64,000 bases of DNA from CAIZQW01 sp942493055 (GCA_942493055.1 OW818680.1:4836001-4900000); one strand, 5' to 3'; positions 9,139-18,183 are shown, counted from the first letter of the stretch. Numbers and translations: made by a program. Notes: generated by a model from the letters alone, not told the origin.

Positions 9139-9987
9139 ATGAGTAGAGTCTTAGTTACTGGTTCCAAAGGATTTATAGGACGACATGTTGTTCAGGCATT
9201 GATTATGGCTGGAGATACGGTTGAAACCTTTGATGTTTGTGATGGAAATATTGAAACCTATACAGATTTCCCCACTAATGTAGACCATGTAATGCATTTG
9301 GCTGCCCGTACTTTTGTTCCCGAGAGTTGGACCGAGCCTTTTACTTTTTATAAGACCAATGTGCTTGGTACGGCAAATATATTAGAATTTTGTAGAAAAA
9401 ATAACGCATCAATTACTTATATTAACACCTATCCGTATGGTGATCCAGATTCGATACCAATATCAGAAGAAGCTCAGATAAAACCTAGTTCCCCATATAA
9501 TCACAGCAAATGTATGGGAGAGAATCTCGTAGAATTCTATTCCAAGTTTTTTAATGTGAGAGCATGCGTATTGCGCGTTTTTAATGTGTATGGACCAGGG
9601 CAGGGTATAAACTTCTTAATACCTGCTGTTATTGACCAAGTACTTCATCCAGCAGTTGATGAAATTCACGTAAAAGTGCTCGAACCACGTCGAGATTATG
9701 TTTATATCGATGATGTTGTTGCAGCACTAATAGCAACTATAGGGCATGGCGATGCATATTCAATCTACAATGTGGGAAGTGGAGTCTCTTACAGCGTAGA
9801 GGATGTGGTCAACATGGTTATGAAAATCGCTCATATCAAAAAGAAAGTGAAAGCAGATGGACAGATTCGTCCAGTCGAGATTTTAAATAGTGTTGCAAAT
9901 ATCGAAAAAATTCAAAGTGAATTAGGATGGAGTCCTTGTGTAAGCTTTGAGGATGGAATACGACGGATCATTAACGGATTGGCTTAG
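9139..9987 (+). CDS. NAD-dependent sugar epimerase/dehydratase (extended SDR)
   Basis: A 282-residue extended SDR with the TGSKGFIG nucleotide-binding motif (residues 7-14) and the catalytic Tyr120/Lys124 in SPYNHSK. 'VLRVFNVYGPGQG' and 'RDYVYIDDVVAALI' are typical of UDP/GDP-sugar epimerases and dehydratases. It is somewhat short for the family (usually 300-350). Base composition is clearly more A+T-rich than upstream genes. It forms a tight set with the following acyltransferase (8-base gap) and hydrolase, so the three probably moved together. Confidence 0.82.
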   Translation: MSRVLVTGSKGFIGRHVVQALIMAGDTVETFDVCDGNIETYTDFPTNVDHVMHLAARTFVPESWTEPFTFYKTNVLGTANILEFCRKNNASITYINTYPYGDPDSIPISEEAQIKPSSPYNHSKCMGENLVEFYSKFFNVRACVLRVFNVYGPGQGINFLIPAVIDQVLHPAVDEIHVKVLEPRRDYVYIDDVVAALIATIGHGDAYSIYNVGSGVSYSVEDVVNMVMKIAHIKKKVKADGQIRPVEILNSVANIEKIQSELGWSPCVSFEDGIRRIINGLA

Positions 9988-9995
9988 GAGGAACG

Positions 9996-10619
9996 ATGAA
10001 AAAGGTGGTCATTGTTGGTGGTTTTTGTGAAACATACGAATTATGCAAAGAGGCGGGGTATCAGGTAGCGGGTGTTGTTGACTTTAACAGAAGCGTTGTT
10101 GATGGATATGATGTTCCCTACATTGGAAATGATGAGGAATTTATTGCTAAGCATCTTGATTTGCTGAAGGATTCAGAACTAATAATTACACCTGACAATC
10201 CCGATTTAAGAGAAAAAATTGTAGCGAGATACAACATCTTTAATCCGGTTTACGCAACGATTGTTTCTGGAAGAGCATTTGTTTCACCTTCGGCATCAAT
10301 AGGTGTGGGATCTGTTGTGCAGGCCAACACAAACGTGACAGCATTAGTAAATGTCGGAAGTTTTGTTCGCATAAATGTGGGTGCTTCCGTAATGCATCAC
10401 TCGAAGATACATGATTTTGTGACTATTGCTCCCTCTGCAACAATACTTGGTTATGTTATAATTGAAAAAGGAGCCTATATTGGGGCGCATGCTACGATTT
10501 TGCCAAGAATCAAAATTGGAAATGGTGCTGTTGTTGGGGCTGGAGCGGTTGTAACACGTGATGTACCGGATGGATATGTGGTTGCTGGAGTCCCTGCAAG
10601 AAAGATAGAGCGAAAATGA
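9996..10619 (+). CDS. NeuD/PglD-like sugar O- or N-acyltransferase
   Basis: A 207-residue protein: N-terminal Rossmann-like part (KVVIVGGFCETYELCKEAG) and a C-terminal hexapeptide left-handed beta-helix (VGSVVQANTNVTALVNVGS; KIGNGAVVGAGAVVTRDVP). 'SVMHHSKI' supplies the catalytic His of the family. GGAGG precedes the ATG. A+T-rich like its neighbours and overlapping the next gene by 4 bases. It could use an acyl group carried by the ACP encoded upstream, but that link is inference. Confidence 0.82.
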   Translation: MKKVVIVGGFCETYELCKEAGYQVAGVVDFNRSVVDGYDVPYIGNDEEFIAKHLDLLKDSELIITPDNPDLREKIVARYNIFNPVYATIVSGRAFVSPSASIGVGSVVQANTNVTALVNVGSFVRINVGASVMHHSKIHDFVTIAPSATILGYVIIEKGAYIGAHATILPRIKIGNGAVVGAGAVVTRDVPDGYVVAGVPARKIERK

Positions 10620-11377
10620 AGAAACGCTTGATGTATGCCTATGTATTTTTCCTTCACGTACTATTAGGACTAGTGCTACTAAAAAGTGATTTTAGCCAAC
10701 GCATTGGACGTAAGCTAGGGGTCAATAGCCAAATTAATTGCCGCTTATCATTCACGGGGGACAATTTTCAACGTAGCATGTTGTATTATCATTCACGGAT
10801 GGATGGAAATGTGCCTCGAAACAGTGTGATTTTCATAGGAGATAGTATTACGCAAGGACTCTGTGTATCTGCGGTGGTCTCTCCTTCAGTCAACTATGGT
10901 ATTGGTGGTGACACAACGGCTGGTGTTTTGGATAGAATTGAGACCTACACGTCAATCCAAAAAGCAGACGCAATCGTCATTGCTGTAGGTATAAATGACA
11001 TGGGTGTCCGATCAGATGATGAGATAATGCGCAATTATGCGAGGCTGGTTACGCAAGTTCCTCCGAATATACCACTCATATTCAGTGCCATTTTGCCAAT
11101 TAATGAAAAAAGATGCGCCCGTGAGTGGTTTGGCGGTACATGCGGGTTAAATGATCGGTTAAAGAGTATTAACGTGCGACTCCAAAAGCTAACAATGGCA
11201 TCTAGTAGAATCTGCTTCGTCGATGCAGGCCCTTCCCTTGTTGATGCAAGGGGAAACCTTTCAGACGAGTTTCATGATGGGGATGGTGTCCACCTTAATG
11301 CGAAAGGCAATAGCATTTGGATTCAGCATCTGAGAACCGCTATTGAAACCGCCAAAAGAAGCAGTATTCCCAGATAG
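10616..11377 (+). CDS. Membrane-anchored SGNH/GDSL hydrolase or acyltransferase-type protein
   Basis: A 253-residue protein with an N-terminal hydrophobic anchor (residues 7-22) and the SGNH blocks: block I 'IFIGDSITQG' (nucleophile Ser), block II Gly in 'YGIGGDTTAGVL', block III Asn in 'IAVGINDMG', and block V 'DGVHLNAKG' (Asp and His). It probably acts outside the inner membrane on acyl or acetyl esters of the glycan. It overlaps the acyltransferase by 4 bases, which fits a pair that adds and removes or transfers acyl groups. A+T-rich. Confidence 0.82.
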   Translation: MKKRLMYAYVFFLHVLLGLVLLKSDFSQRIGRKLGVNSQINCRLSFTGDNFQRSMLYYHSRMDGNVPRNSVIFIGDSITQGLCVSAVVSPSVNYGIGGDTTAGVLDRIETYTSIQKADAIVIAVGINDMGVRSDDEIMRNYARLVTQVPPNIPLIFSAILPINEKRCAREWFGGTCGLNDRLKSINVRLQKLTMASSRICFVDAGPSLVDARGNLSDEFHDGDGVHLNAKGNSIWIQHLRTAIETAKRSSIPR

Positions 11378-11458
11378 AACATTACTTGTTAAAAAATCTT
11401 TCAAACATTTGTTAACAAAAAGTCTGGGCACGAAATATTCATTAGGTAAAAAGAATTT

Positions 11459-12535
11459 ATGAGTAATTATGAACATGTCATAGTCGCTTCGGAGATGACG
11501 TTGCTTCAAGCCATTAAGCGCATGGATGAAGTCCGCTGCAAGCTGTTGCTGGTCATGGAGGGCGAGTTTTTCAAGGGGCTGATCAGCATTGGTGATGCAC
11601 AGCGGGCGATTATCCGTAATGTCCCCATGGATACGCCTATTTCACAGGTCATACGTCCGGATATCGTGGTCTGCAAGGAGGGCGACTCAGAGGAGTTCAT
11701 CCGCTCTGAAATGGTGCGGTGTCGCGCGGTTTTTATGCCGGTATTAACGCGTGATCGTAAGATCAGCCGGGTCGTCTTCTGGGATGACGCATTTAGTCAG
11801 CAATTCACAACGACCAACGCACAACTGGTTGCTCAAAAATTGAACATGCCTGTGGTGATCATGGCAGGAGGGAAGGGAACGCGTTTGCAGCCCTTAACCC
11901 ATGTTCTCCCGAAGCCGCTGTTGCCGTTGGGAAAGAAGACGATTCTTGAAAACATCATGGATCGGTTTGTTCATGCTGGATGTGCCTCCTTTTATCTATC
12001 CTTGAATTATAAAGCTTCGATGATCCGCCACTACTTCGAAGAGTTGAACAATTCTGCATATCAGGTCTCCTTTTTTGAGGAAGCAAAGCCGCTGGGAACA
12101 GGCGGGAGCCTTTCGTTGATCAGGGATCAGTTAAAAACGCCTTTTTTTGTTTCGAATTGCGACATCATCATTGATCAGGATCTCCATGAGGTATGGGACT
12201 ATCATGTGAAGAACAAAAATGAGTTGACGATAGTTGCTGCCTTGAAACATGTGAAGTTAGCGTATGGGGCGCTGGAGACAGGGGATGACGGGTTGCTTAA
12301 AGCATTGAGCGAGAAGCCGGAATGGGTCTTTAAGGTCAACTCTGGGGTCTATATCCTGGAGACCCATCTGCTCAAGGAAATCCCTGATCATTCCTTTTAT
12401 AACATGACCGACCTGATTGATGCGATTCTCAAACGGTCGGGGAGGGTAGGGGTCTTCCCGGTCAGCGAAGGCTCGTGGTCAGACATTGGAAACTGGGACG
12501 ACTATCGGGCCGTGATGAGCGGCAGGGATGCTTAG
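11459..12535 (+). CDS. CBS-domain sugar-phosphate nucleotidyltransferase
   Basis: A 358-residue protein. Residues 1-125 form a CBS pair; from about residue 130 there is a nucleotidyltransferase domain with the signature MAGGKGTRLQPLT, 'PKPLLPLGKKTILENI' and the acidic 'NCDIII' strand. The layout equals PtmE-like glucosamine-1-phosphate guanylyltransferases of legionaminic acid pathways and related NTP-sugar synthetases, but nothing else of a legionaminic pathway is in the window, so specificity is open. GC content returns to the level of the main locus here. Confidence 0.85.
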   Translation: MSNYEHVIVASEMTLLQAIKRMDEVRCKLLLVMEGEFFKGLISIGDAQRAIIRNVPMDTPISQVIRPDIVVCKEGDSEEFIRSEMVRCRAVFMPVLTRDRKISRVVFWDDAFSQQFTTTNAQLVAQKLNMPVVIMAGGKGTRLQPLTHVLPKPLLPLGKKTILENIMDRFVHAGCASFYLSLNYKASMIRHYFEELNNSAYQVSFFEEAKPLGTGGSLSLIRDQLKTPFFVSNCDIIIDQDLHEVWDYHVKNKNELTIVAALKHVKLAYGALETGDDGLLKALSEKPEWVFKVNSGVYILETHLLKEIPDHSFYNMTDLIDAILKRSGRVGVFPVSEGSWSDIGNWDDYRAVMSGRDA

Positions 12536-12578
12536 ATCTTAAGATGAAGATATTCACTCGGAGCGTAAACATTTCAAA

Positions 12579-13910
12579 ATGAAATCGCACTATAAAATAA
12601 ATTCTGTAATTTGGTTTCTTGTAGCCTATCTGGTACTGCAAAACATTCCCTGGCTCTACTATCGCGTAGGTTCCAAAGGCGGATTGATCTTCTTTGTGCC
12701 GTGGTTTATCTCTGAGTTGATGAGTTCAAGACGGGGGATGAATCCTGTGGCAGAAAAGTATGCCCGCTACTTCTATTTATTTTTCGGACTCTACTGGCTT
12801 GTCCCATGGCTTTATCCGGTCTTCGATTATGGAACCTTTCCAGACTTCGGTAATATCACCAGCAATGGACAGATCTTGGTTGCCTTCATTATTTTCCACC
12901 TGATAAGCCGAGTAAAAGACATCGCTTCGTTGCGTGTTGTCACATTTGCGAGTGTAGCTTCCTTATTGATTTCAGGGATCATTAATTCACGCGTACAAGA
13001 GCGCTATGAATTTGCTTCCCGTGAGTTAACAGGTGGCAATACACTACTTTCAGATGCTGCTGAATATCTCGCAGCAGGTGTCGCTCGCTATGACTTCATC
13101 TTCGGTATGGCCTTAATTGCACCAGTGCTGCTCTATACAGCGTTGAGAACACGGAATATATTGCGTTGGATTTTCGTTGCAACCTATTTGTTTTTAGGCA
13201 TCTCTGTCCTTCAGGCTTCTTATTTTATTGGAACTATTGCTTTTTTGACAGGGACGGCTTTGGTTGTTGCCTACTATCAGCCCTTTATTCCTAAAAGAGC
13301 CGCCTTGGTGATAGTCTACTTTCCGGTGGTGCTCTTCTTTGTTGCGCCCAGCGTATTTAGTTTGGCGCTTGATCCGATCTTATGGCTGATGACGATTACC
13401 GACAATCACCAATATCTGCTTAAATTAGGTGAAGTACAGAGCACCATCCAGGCTGGATTTTTTAGTGAATACGGCCCCTTGGGTGTACGGATCGGACTGT
13501 ACAGATTTTCCTTTGAAAATTATTTAAACCACCCACTGTGGGGGAATGGAACCTTCCACAACACAACGGGTTTGGCGAGATCCGGCGGGCATTCACAGAT
13601 TTTTGACATGATGGCCAATACTGGGCTTGTTGAGATCACGGCCGTCATTCTCATCTTTTGGAGCTTCCGAAAGTATGTGCTGGCTGCGTTTCCCAATCAG
13701 GTGAGGGATGTTCAGATCCTGATGAATCTCTTCATGTTCCCTGCGATCTTCGTGGCCTTTGTCAATCCGTTGAGGACTCCGCCGATCTGGAGCTTGTTCC
13801 TATTGCTAACCCCTTCTCTCGTGACGTGGTTTCGTGATTTCGACCAGAAGGAGATGGAGGGTCGAAAACGCATGGAAGAGCGTGCGATGTCACGTGGGCC
13901 CTATGTGTAA
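12579..13910 (+). CDS. O-antigen polymerase/ligase-like membrane protein (Wzy-like)
   Basis: A 443-residue polytopic protein with about ten hydrophobic segments and a long central extracytoplasmic loop. 'HPLWGNGTFHNTTGLARSGG' near residue 325 resembles the motif of the Wzy/WaaL C-terminal loop (G.G..f...HN). With Wzx at 340-1779 it would complete a Wzx/Wzy-type system. WaaL-type ligase activity is the alternative. Sequence similarity in this family is low, so the call rests on topology and motif. Confidence 0.75.
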   Translation: MKSHYKINSVIWFLVAYLVLQNIPWLYYRVGSKGGLIFFVPWFISELMSSRRGMNPVAEKYARYFYLFFGLYWLVPWLYPVFDYGTFPDFGNITSNGQILVAFIIFHLISRVKDIASLRVVTFASVASLLISGIINSRVQERYEFASRELTGGNTLLSDAAEYLAAGVARYDFIFGMALIAPVLLYTALRTRNILRWIFVATYLFLGISVLQASYFIGTIAFLTGTALVVAYYQPFIPKRAALVIVYFPVVLFFVAPSVFSLALDPILWLMTITDNHQYLLKLGEVQSTIQAGFFSEYGPLGVRIGLYRFSFENYLNHPLWGNGTFHNTTGLARSGGHSQIFDMMANTGLVEITAVILIFWSFRKYVLAAFPNQVRDVQILMNLFMFPAIFVAFVNPLRTPPIWSLFLLLTPSLVTWFRDFDQKEMEGRKRMEERAMSRGPYV

Positions 13911-13951
13911 CGTCAAATTTTTTCACCTGCTGAAACGAATGAATAATTAAC

Positions 13952-15208
13952 ATGGAGCATCTTGTCATAGTGGTTGGAGGTTACTATCCTTGTTATGGCA
14001 ATCCGATGGGGATTGTCCTGGAGAAGATTCGCCCCGCGTTAGAAACGTGCTATGATATCTCCGTTGTTGCGCTTAAGCGGTCAGCACAGGATGTTGGAAC
14101 CCCTTTCCAGCACGAAGGGGTGACGGTCTATCCGGCGACAAGCTGGCTCAATGACTGGATGCTGCGTGCTGGACGCTCACGGGCTCAAAAGATTGTTTTT
14201 ACCTGCGCTCAGACGCTGCTGGCTTTTTTTCGGCTAGAAAGGCGTCATGATGAATGGGAACGCATTGCGCTTCGGAAGCTCGAAGCCATCTACTGGAAAA
14301 AGCCCTTTACGCGCCTTCTGACCCTCAGTTTCCCTATTCAGCTTCACCACGCTGGCCGCCGCTTTAAGCAAAAATATCCAGAGACAATCTGGCTGACCTA
14401 TTCAACAGATACATACTTTAATCATCCATTTGCAAGCAGGGTGCCGACGAAAGCTTTACGCATGTGGATCGCTGCTCGACGGGCGAAGGACGAACTCGCA
14501 TGCTATCAAGCGGCTGACTTCAATTTTCTCTCGCGTGAAATCGTCAAGAATAGCAGCGATTTCCTGGCTCCTGTTGCCAATAAAACAGCCATTCTGGACT
14601 ACACGCTTTTTGATTCAGATCGTATCAGCCATGAGCAATGCTATTTTCCTGCACAGGAAAAAATCAACCTGCTATTTGCTGGCGGGTTTGCTATCCCGAT
14701 GCGCAGTCCGGAATATTTTATTGATGTACTCAAGCATCTTCCTTTTGATACACGTGTTGTCTGGCATATCTATTCCCTGGGAGCCCCGTTAGAGATGTTA
14801 CAACACGCTATTGCTCAATTTCCAGAGCGATTTCAACTTCATCCGCCTGTCAGCCCGAAGGAGATCGAATCAATTATGGTGCAGGCGGATGTGCTGGTCA
14901 ATCTCGGCAACAACAGCGACCTCTTTTCGCCCAGTAAACTGTTTGACTACCTGTCATCGGGCCGGCCGATTGTCAATGTCTGCTACAAGGGAAGGGTGAG
15001 GAACGAGGTATTCGAGAAACATCCTATGGTGCTGGAGATCGAAAACTACGGAGATGCGCAGCGGGATGCGGATCGTTTAGAAACGTTCTGCACGAGCGTC
15101 AAGGGTAAGCGTTTGGCCGCGCAGGACGTCGCAAAGCTTTATCCCGAGCATGAGCCAGAACAGGCATTGAAGCGTTTGTTTGAAGCGTTTGGAACGCAGG
15201 AATCATAA
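13952..15208 (+). CDS. Glycosyltransferase (GT-B fold)
   Basis: A 418-residue protein. The C-terminal half has GT4-like features: 'KINLLFAGGFAIPMRSPEYFIDVL' opening the second Rossmann domain, then 'VLVNLGNNSDLFSPSKLFDYLSSGRPIV' as the donor-binding region. The N-terminal half is divergent (VVGGYYPCYGNPMG). Substrates unknown. It is followed by an array of short repeats before capE. Confidence 0.75.
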   Translation: MEHLVIVVGGYYPCYGNPMGIVLEKIRPALETCYDISVVALKRSAQDVGTPFQHEGVTVYPATSWLNDWMLRAGRSRAQKIVFTCAQTLLAFFRLERRHDEWERIALRKLEAIYWKKPFTRLLTLSFPIQLHHAGRRFKQKYPETIWLTYSTDTYFNHPFASRVPTKALRMWIAARRAKDELACYQAADFNFLSREIVKNSSDFLAPVANKTAILDYTLFDSDRISHEQCYFPAQEKINLLFAGGFAIPMRSPEYFIDVLKHLPFDTRVVWHIYSLGAPLEMLQHAIAQFPERFQLHPPVSPKEIESIMVQADVLVNLGNNSDLFSPSKLFDYLSSGRPIVNVCYKGRVRNEVFEKHPMVLEIENYGDAQRDADRLETFCTSVKGKRLAAQDVAKLYPEHEPEQALKRLFEAFGTQES

Positions 15209-15228
15209 TGAATGGAGAGAGCGAGCGA

Positions 15229-15346
15229 AGTTCTAAAGTTCTAAAATGCTAAAGTTCTAAAGTTGAAGAGAGAGAGCGAGAAAAAGTTCTAAAGTTGAAG
15301 AGAGATAGAACCAAAACATTCGTTAAATTAGTTTAATTCGTTGATG
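15229..15346. repeat. Family A arrays (AGTTCTAA unit) then reverse family C
   Basis: From 15229 to about 15297 there are two runs of the 8-base unit AGTTCTAA with variants (AATGCTAA), separated by GAGAGAGAGCGAG-like purine tracts. From 15318 follows a reverse-oriented family C array (ATTCGTTAAATTAGTT...). No gene is seen in this 176-base gap. Confidence 0.85.
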
Positions 15347-15384
15347 AACTGCACAAGTACAAAACAATTTAAAAGGAAACAAAC

Positions 15385-16395
15385 ATGTTTAAAGGGAAAA
15401 CATTATTGATCACAGGTGGGACAGGATCGTTTGGAAACGCAGTCCTGAACCGGTTCTTGGATTCAGATCTCAAAGAAATCCGTATTTTTTCACGGGATGA
15501 AAAAAAACAGGATGATATGCGGCATCAGTATAAGAACAATAAGATCAAATTCTATATTGGTGACGTGCGGAATTTGGATTCTGTCGCTGATGCGGTGACA
15601 GGCGTGGATATGATCTTTCATGCGGCAGCCTTGAAGCAGGTTCCCTCGTGTGAGTTCTACCCGGTTGAGGCGGTACGGACCAATGTGTTGGGGACTGAGA
15701 ATGTACTGAGCGCGGCGATGCGCGCTGGCGTGAAACATGTGGTCGTCCTGAGCACAGACAAGGCTGCTTATCCGATCAATGCCATGGGGATATCCAAGGC
15801 GATGATGGAGAAAGTCGCCATTGCAAAGTCGAGGGTGGCCTCCGAGTACGGTATGACGGTTTGCGTCACACGCTATGGAAATGTGATGGCCTCCCGAGGC
15901 TCGGTCATCCCGCTGTTTATTGACCAGATCCGTCAAGGTACGCCACTGACCATTACAGATCCCAACATGACACGGTTTATGATGTCTCTGGATGATGCAG
16001 TGGATTTGGTGGTCTATGCCTTTAAGCATGGACAACCAGGTGATTTGTTTGTTCAAAAGGCCCCAGCAGCGACGATTGGTGTCCTTGCTGATGCAATCAA
16101 ACAGGTGTTCAAGTCAGCGGTGCCAGTCAATATCATTGGCACACGACATGGTGAAAAGCTCCATGAGACGCTTCTGACCCGCGAAGAACGATTGAAATCA
16201 ATTGACCTTCCAGGCTATTTTAAGGTTGCCTCTGACAATCGCGACTTGAATTATGGGCTTTACGTCAACGAAGGTGAGGGGACGCTTCAGCCCGTTGAAG
16301 ATTATAATTCGGGCAACACGAAGCGCTTGACCCTGGAGGAGATGGTGGCGATGCTGGAGAAGCTGGCGTATGTTGTCGATGAGTTAAAGAAGTAA
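15385..16395 (+). CDS. capE: UDP-GlcNAc 4,6-dehydratase/5-epimerase (CapE/FnlA family)
   Basis: A 336-residue SDR with the TGGTGSFG cofactor motif (residues 10-17), 'SRDEKKQDDMRHQY' and 'VLSTDKAAYPINAMGISKAMMEK'. The usual Tyr of YxxxK is Met134 with Lys138, the variant typical of CapE-type enzymes. It catalyses the first step from UDP-GlcNAc towards UDP-N-acetyl-L-fucosamine. The partner genes capF and capG lie downstream, in the order expected for this three-enzyme pathway, but a small unrelated gene and repeat arrays have been placed between them. Confidence 0.92.
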   Translation: MFKGKTLLITGGTGSFGNAVLNRFLDSDLKEIRIFSRDEKKQDDMRHQYKNNKIKFYIGDVRNLDSVADAVTGVDMIFHAAALKQVPSCEFYPVEAVRTNVLGTENVLSAAMRAGVKHVVVLSTDKAAYPINAMGISKAMMEKVAIAKSRVASEYGMTVCVTRYGNVMASRGSVIPLFIDQIRQGTPLTITDPNMTRFMMSLDDAVDLVVYAFKHGQPGDLFVQKAPAATIGVLADAIKQVFKSAVPVNIIGTRHGEKLHETLLTREERLKSIDLPGYFKVASDNRDLNYGLYVNEGEGTLQPVEDYNSGNTKRLTLEEMVAMLEKLAYVVDELKK

Positions 16396-16398
16396 TGC

Positions 16399-16434
16399 AG
16401 TTCTAAAGTTCTAAAATGCTAAAGTTCTAAAGTT
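16399..16434 (+). repeat. Family A array, forward, 3' of capE
   Basis: AGTTCTAA units with one AATGCTAA variant, starting 4 bases after the capE stop. It faces the reverse-oriented array at 16566-16600, with 130 bases of unremarkable sequence between them. Confidence 0.85.
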
Positions 16435-16565
16435 TTGAAAAAAGGCACGAGAGATAAGTTTAAGAAGAATAGCAAAGAGCGAACTTTGACGAGTCAGTCG
16501 GGATATGCGACAGGGATTGACTACCAAAGCGTAACCTGGTAACTGCCGGATCGCCGCACTCCATA

Positions 16566-16600
16566 CTTTAGAACTTTAGAACTCTCGAACTTTAGAACTG
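16566..16600 (-). repeat. Family A array, reverse, 5' of the four-helix gene
   Basis: TTAGAACT units (reverse complement of AGTTCTAA) with one ACTCTCGAA variant, ending 11 bases before the next start codon. Forms an inverted pair with 16399-16434. Confidence 0.85.
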
Positions 16601-16610
16601 TTTTTTCACT

Positions 16611-16979
16611 ATGACAAACGAGGAATTCAAAAAACAGTTAGAAGAGAGAACATTAGTGTTCACTATTGCCGTGCTGAATTTTCTTTATCAGCTTCCAAAG
16701 CATCCTGTGTTCTCGGTTATAATCACACAGTTGGCGAAGTCCAGTTCATCAATGGGCGCTAATTATCGTGAAGCAAATAGAGCGGAAAGCAAGCCAGACT
16801 TTGCTCATAAGATTGGAATTGTCGAAAAAGAGTCAAGCGAGACAGTCTATTGGTTGACCGTTTTGTCACGTGTTTCATTCCTTGACGAAGGCCTTAAACA
16901 AGCTGGCCAACCACTTCTAGCTGAGGCGACAGAACTCCTCAAACTCTTTTCAACAATAAAGCGTAAGTCCAGTTTATAA
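16611..16979 (+). CDS. Four-helix bundle protein (S23/IVP family)
   Basis: A 122-residue mostly helical protein with family features: 'KQLEERTLVFTIAVLNFLYQLP', 'QLAKSSSSMGANYREANRAESKPDFAHKIGIVEKESSETVYWL' (the S-S-S-GANYREA core). Relatives occur as intervening-sequence proteins of 23S rRNA and as free small genes in many bacteria; the function is unknown. Here it separates capE from capF and is bracketed by family A arrays (16566-16600 before it, 16988-17024 after it), which suggests that it came with them or at a site they opened. No clear ribosome binding site is seen. Confidence 0.85.
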   Translation: MTNEEFKKQLEERTLVFTIAVLNFLYQLPKHPVFSVIITQLAKSSSSMGANYREANRAESKPDFAHKIGIVEKESSETVYWLTVLSRVSFLDEGLKQAGQPLLAEATELLKLFSTIKRKSSL

Positions 16980-16987
16980 CAGTATGT

Positions 16988-17024
16988 AACTTTAGAACTT
17001 TAGCATTTTAGAACTTTAGAACTT
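16988..17024 (-). repeat. Family A array, reverse, between four-helix gene and capF
   Basis: Four TTAGAACT-type units with a TTAGCATT variant, ending 8 bases before the capF start. The array fills almost the whole intergenic space, leaving no separate ribosome binding site for capF. Confidence 0.85.
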
Positions 17025-17031
17025 CTCTTTT

Positions 17032-18183
17032 ATGAAAATCGGTATTACAGGGCAAGCAGGTTTTGTCGGGACGCACTTGTTTAACACGCTGGGTCTCTAT
17101 CCCGAGAAGTATACACGCATCTCGTTCGAAGATTCATACTTTGCAGACGAGCAAAAATTGCGGGAGTTTGTCCAGTCATGCGATGTGATTGTGCATTTGG
17201 CGGCTGTTAACCGATGTCCAAGTGAAGACGAACTCTATCGGACAAATATTAGGCTCGTGTCACAATTAATTGATGCAATGGAGACCGAGAATGTTTCACC
17301 CCACGTGTTGTTTTCCTCTTCAACCCAAGAGGAACGGGATAACATATATGGACGCTCCAAGCGCGAGGGACGTGAATTGTTGGAGGCGTGGGCGAGGCGG
17401 AGTGGCGCTAACTTCACAGGCCTCGTGATTCCTAATGTGTTCGGACCCTTTGGCAGACCTTATTATAACTCCTTTGTCGCGACTTTTGCCCATCAGTTGA
17501 CGCATGGTGAAACCCCAGTCATCCAGACGGATGCGCCGGTTAAGCTGATCTATGTGGGTACGCTATGCGATTTCATCATCCAGTGCAGCATAACCCCGGC
17601 TGACATCCGACGCATTGAAGTGCCACACGATTTTGAACGTCAAGTGTCCGACGTGCTTGCCCTGTTTGAGCGCTTCAAGCTTCAGTATGTGGACCAAGGC
17701 ATCATCCCCGTCTTGCAGGGGCGTCATGATGTGAATCTCTTCAATACGTTTAGAAGTTACTGCGAAATCGATCAGTTCTTTCCCGTCAACTTGGTTAAAC
17801 ATACAGACGCGCGGGGTTCGTTTATAGAGACGATTCGATTGGGTGTTGGAGGGCAAGTCTCTTTTTCGACAACCGTTCATGGTGTTACGCGAGGTAACCA
17901 TTATCATACCCGCAAGATTGAACGGTTTACAGTCATCAAAGGCAAGGCGCGCATCCAGTTGCGAAAAATAGGCACGACGAATATTTTGAATTTTGAACTG
18001 GATGGCGAATATCCTGCGTATGTGGATATGCCGATCTGGTATACCCATAACATCACGAATATCGGGGATGACATTCTGTATACTCAGTTCTGGATCAACG
18101 AGTGGTATGATCCGAAGGATGGGGATACTTTTCAAGAGACAGTTCTAAAGTTGGAAGACAGTTCTAAAGTTCTAAAATGCTAA
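17032..18183 (+). CDS. capF: CapF/FnlB-type bifunctional reductase-epimerase
   Basis: A 383-residue protein with an N-terminal SDR domain (ITGQAGFVGTHLF, 'VIVHLAAVNRCP', 'NIYGRSKREG' with the YxxxK) and a C-terminal cupin from about residue 245 ('VKHTDARGSFIETI', 'GNHYHTRKIERFTVIKG', 'YTHNITNIGDDILYTQFWINEWYDP'). This is the second enzyme of UDP-N-acetyl-L-fucosamine synthesis. The last 15 or so residues (TVLKLEDSSKVLKC) are encoded by a family A array, and the stop codon itself is the TAA of the unit AATGCTAA, so the natural C-terminus has been replaced or extended. Confidence 0.92.
   Translation: MKIGITGQAGFVGTHLFNTLGLYPEKYTRISFEDSYFADEQKLREFVQSCDVIVHLAAVNRCPSEDELYRTNIRLVSQLIDAMETENVSPHVLFSSSTQEERDNIYGRSKREGRELLEAWARRSGANFTGLVIPNVFGPFGRPYYNSFVATFAHQLTHGETPVIQTDAPVKLIYVGTLCDFIIQCSITPADIRRIEVPHDFERQVSDVLALFERFKLQYVDQGIIPVLQGRHDVNLFNTFRSYCEIDQFFPVNLVKHTDARGSFIETIRLGVGGQVSFSTTVHGVTRGNHYHTRKIERFTVIKGKARIQLRKIGTTNILNFELDGEYPAYVDMPIWYTHNITNIGDDILYTQFWINEWYDPKDGDTFQETVLKLEDSSKVLKC

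Noticed and set aside
15229..15297. Family A arrays as a CRISPR array
   Set aside because: Units are 8 bases, adjoining and degenerate; there are no spacers and no cas genes.
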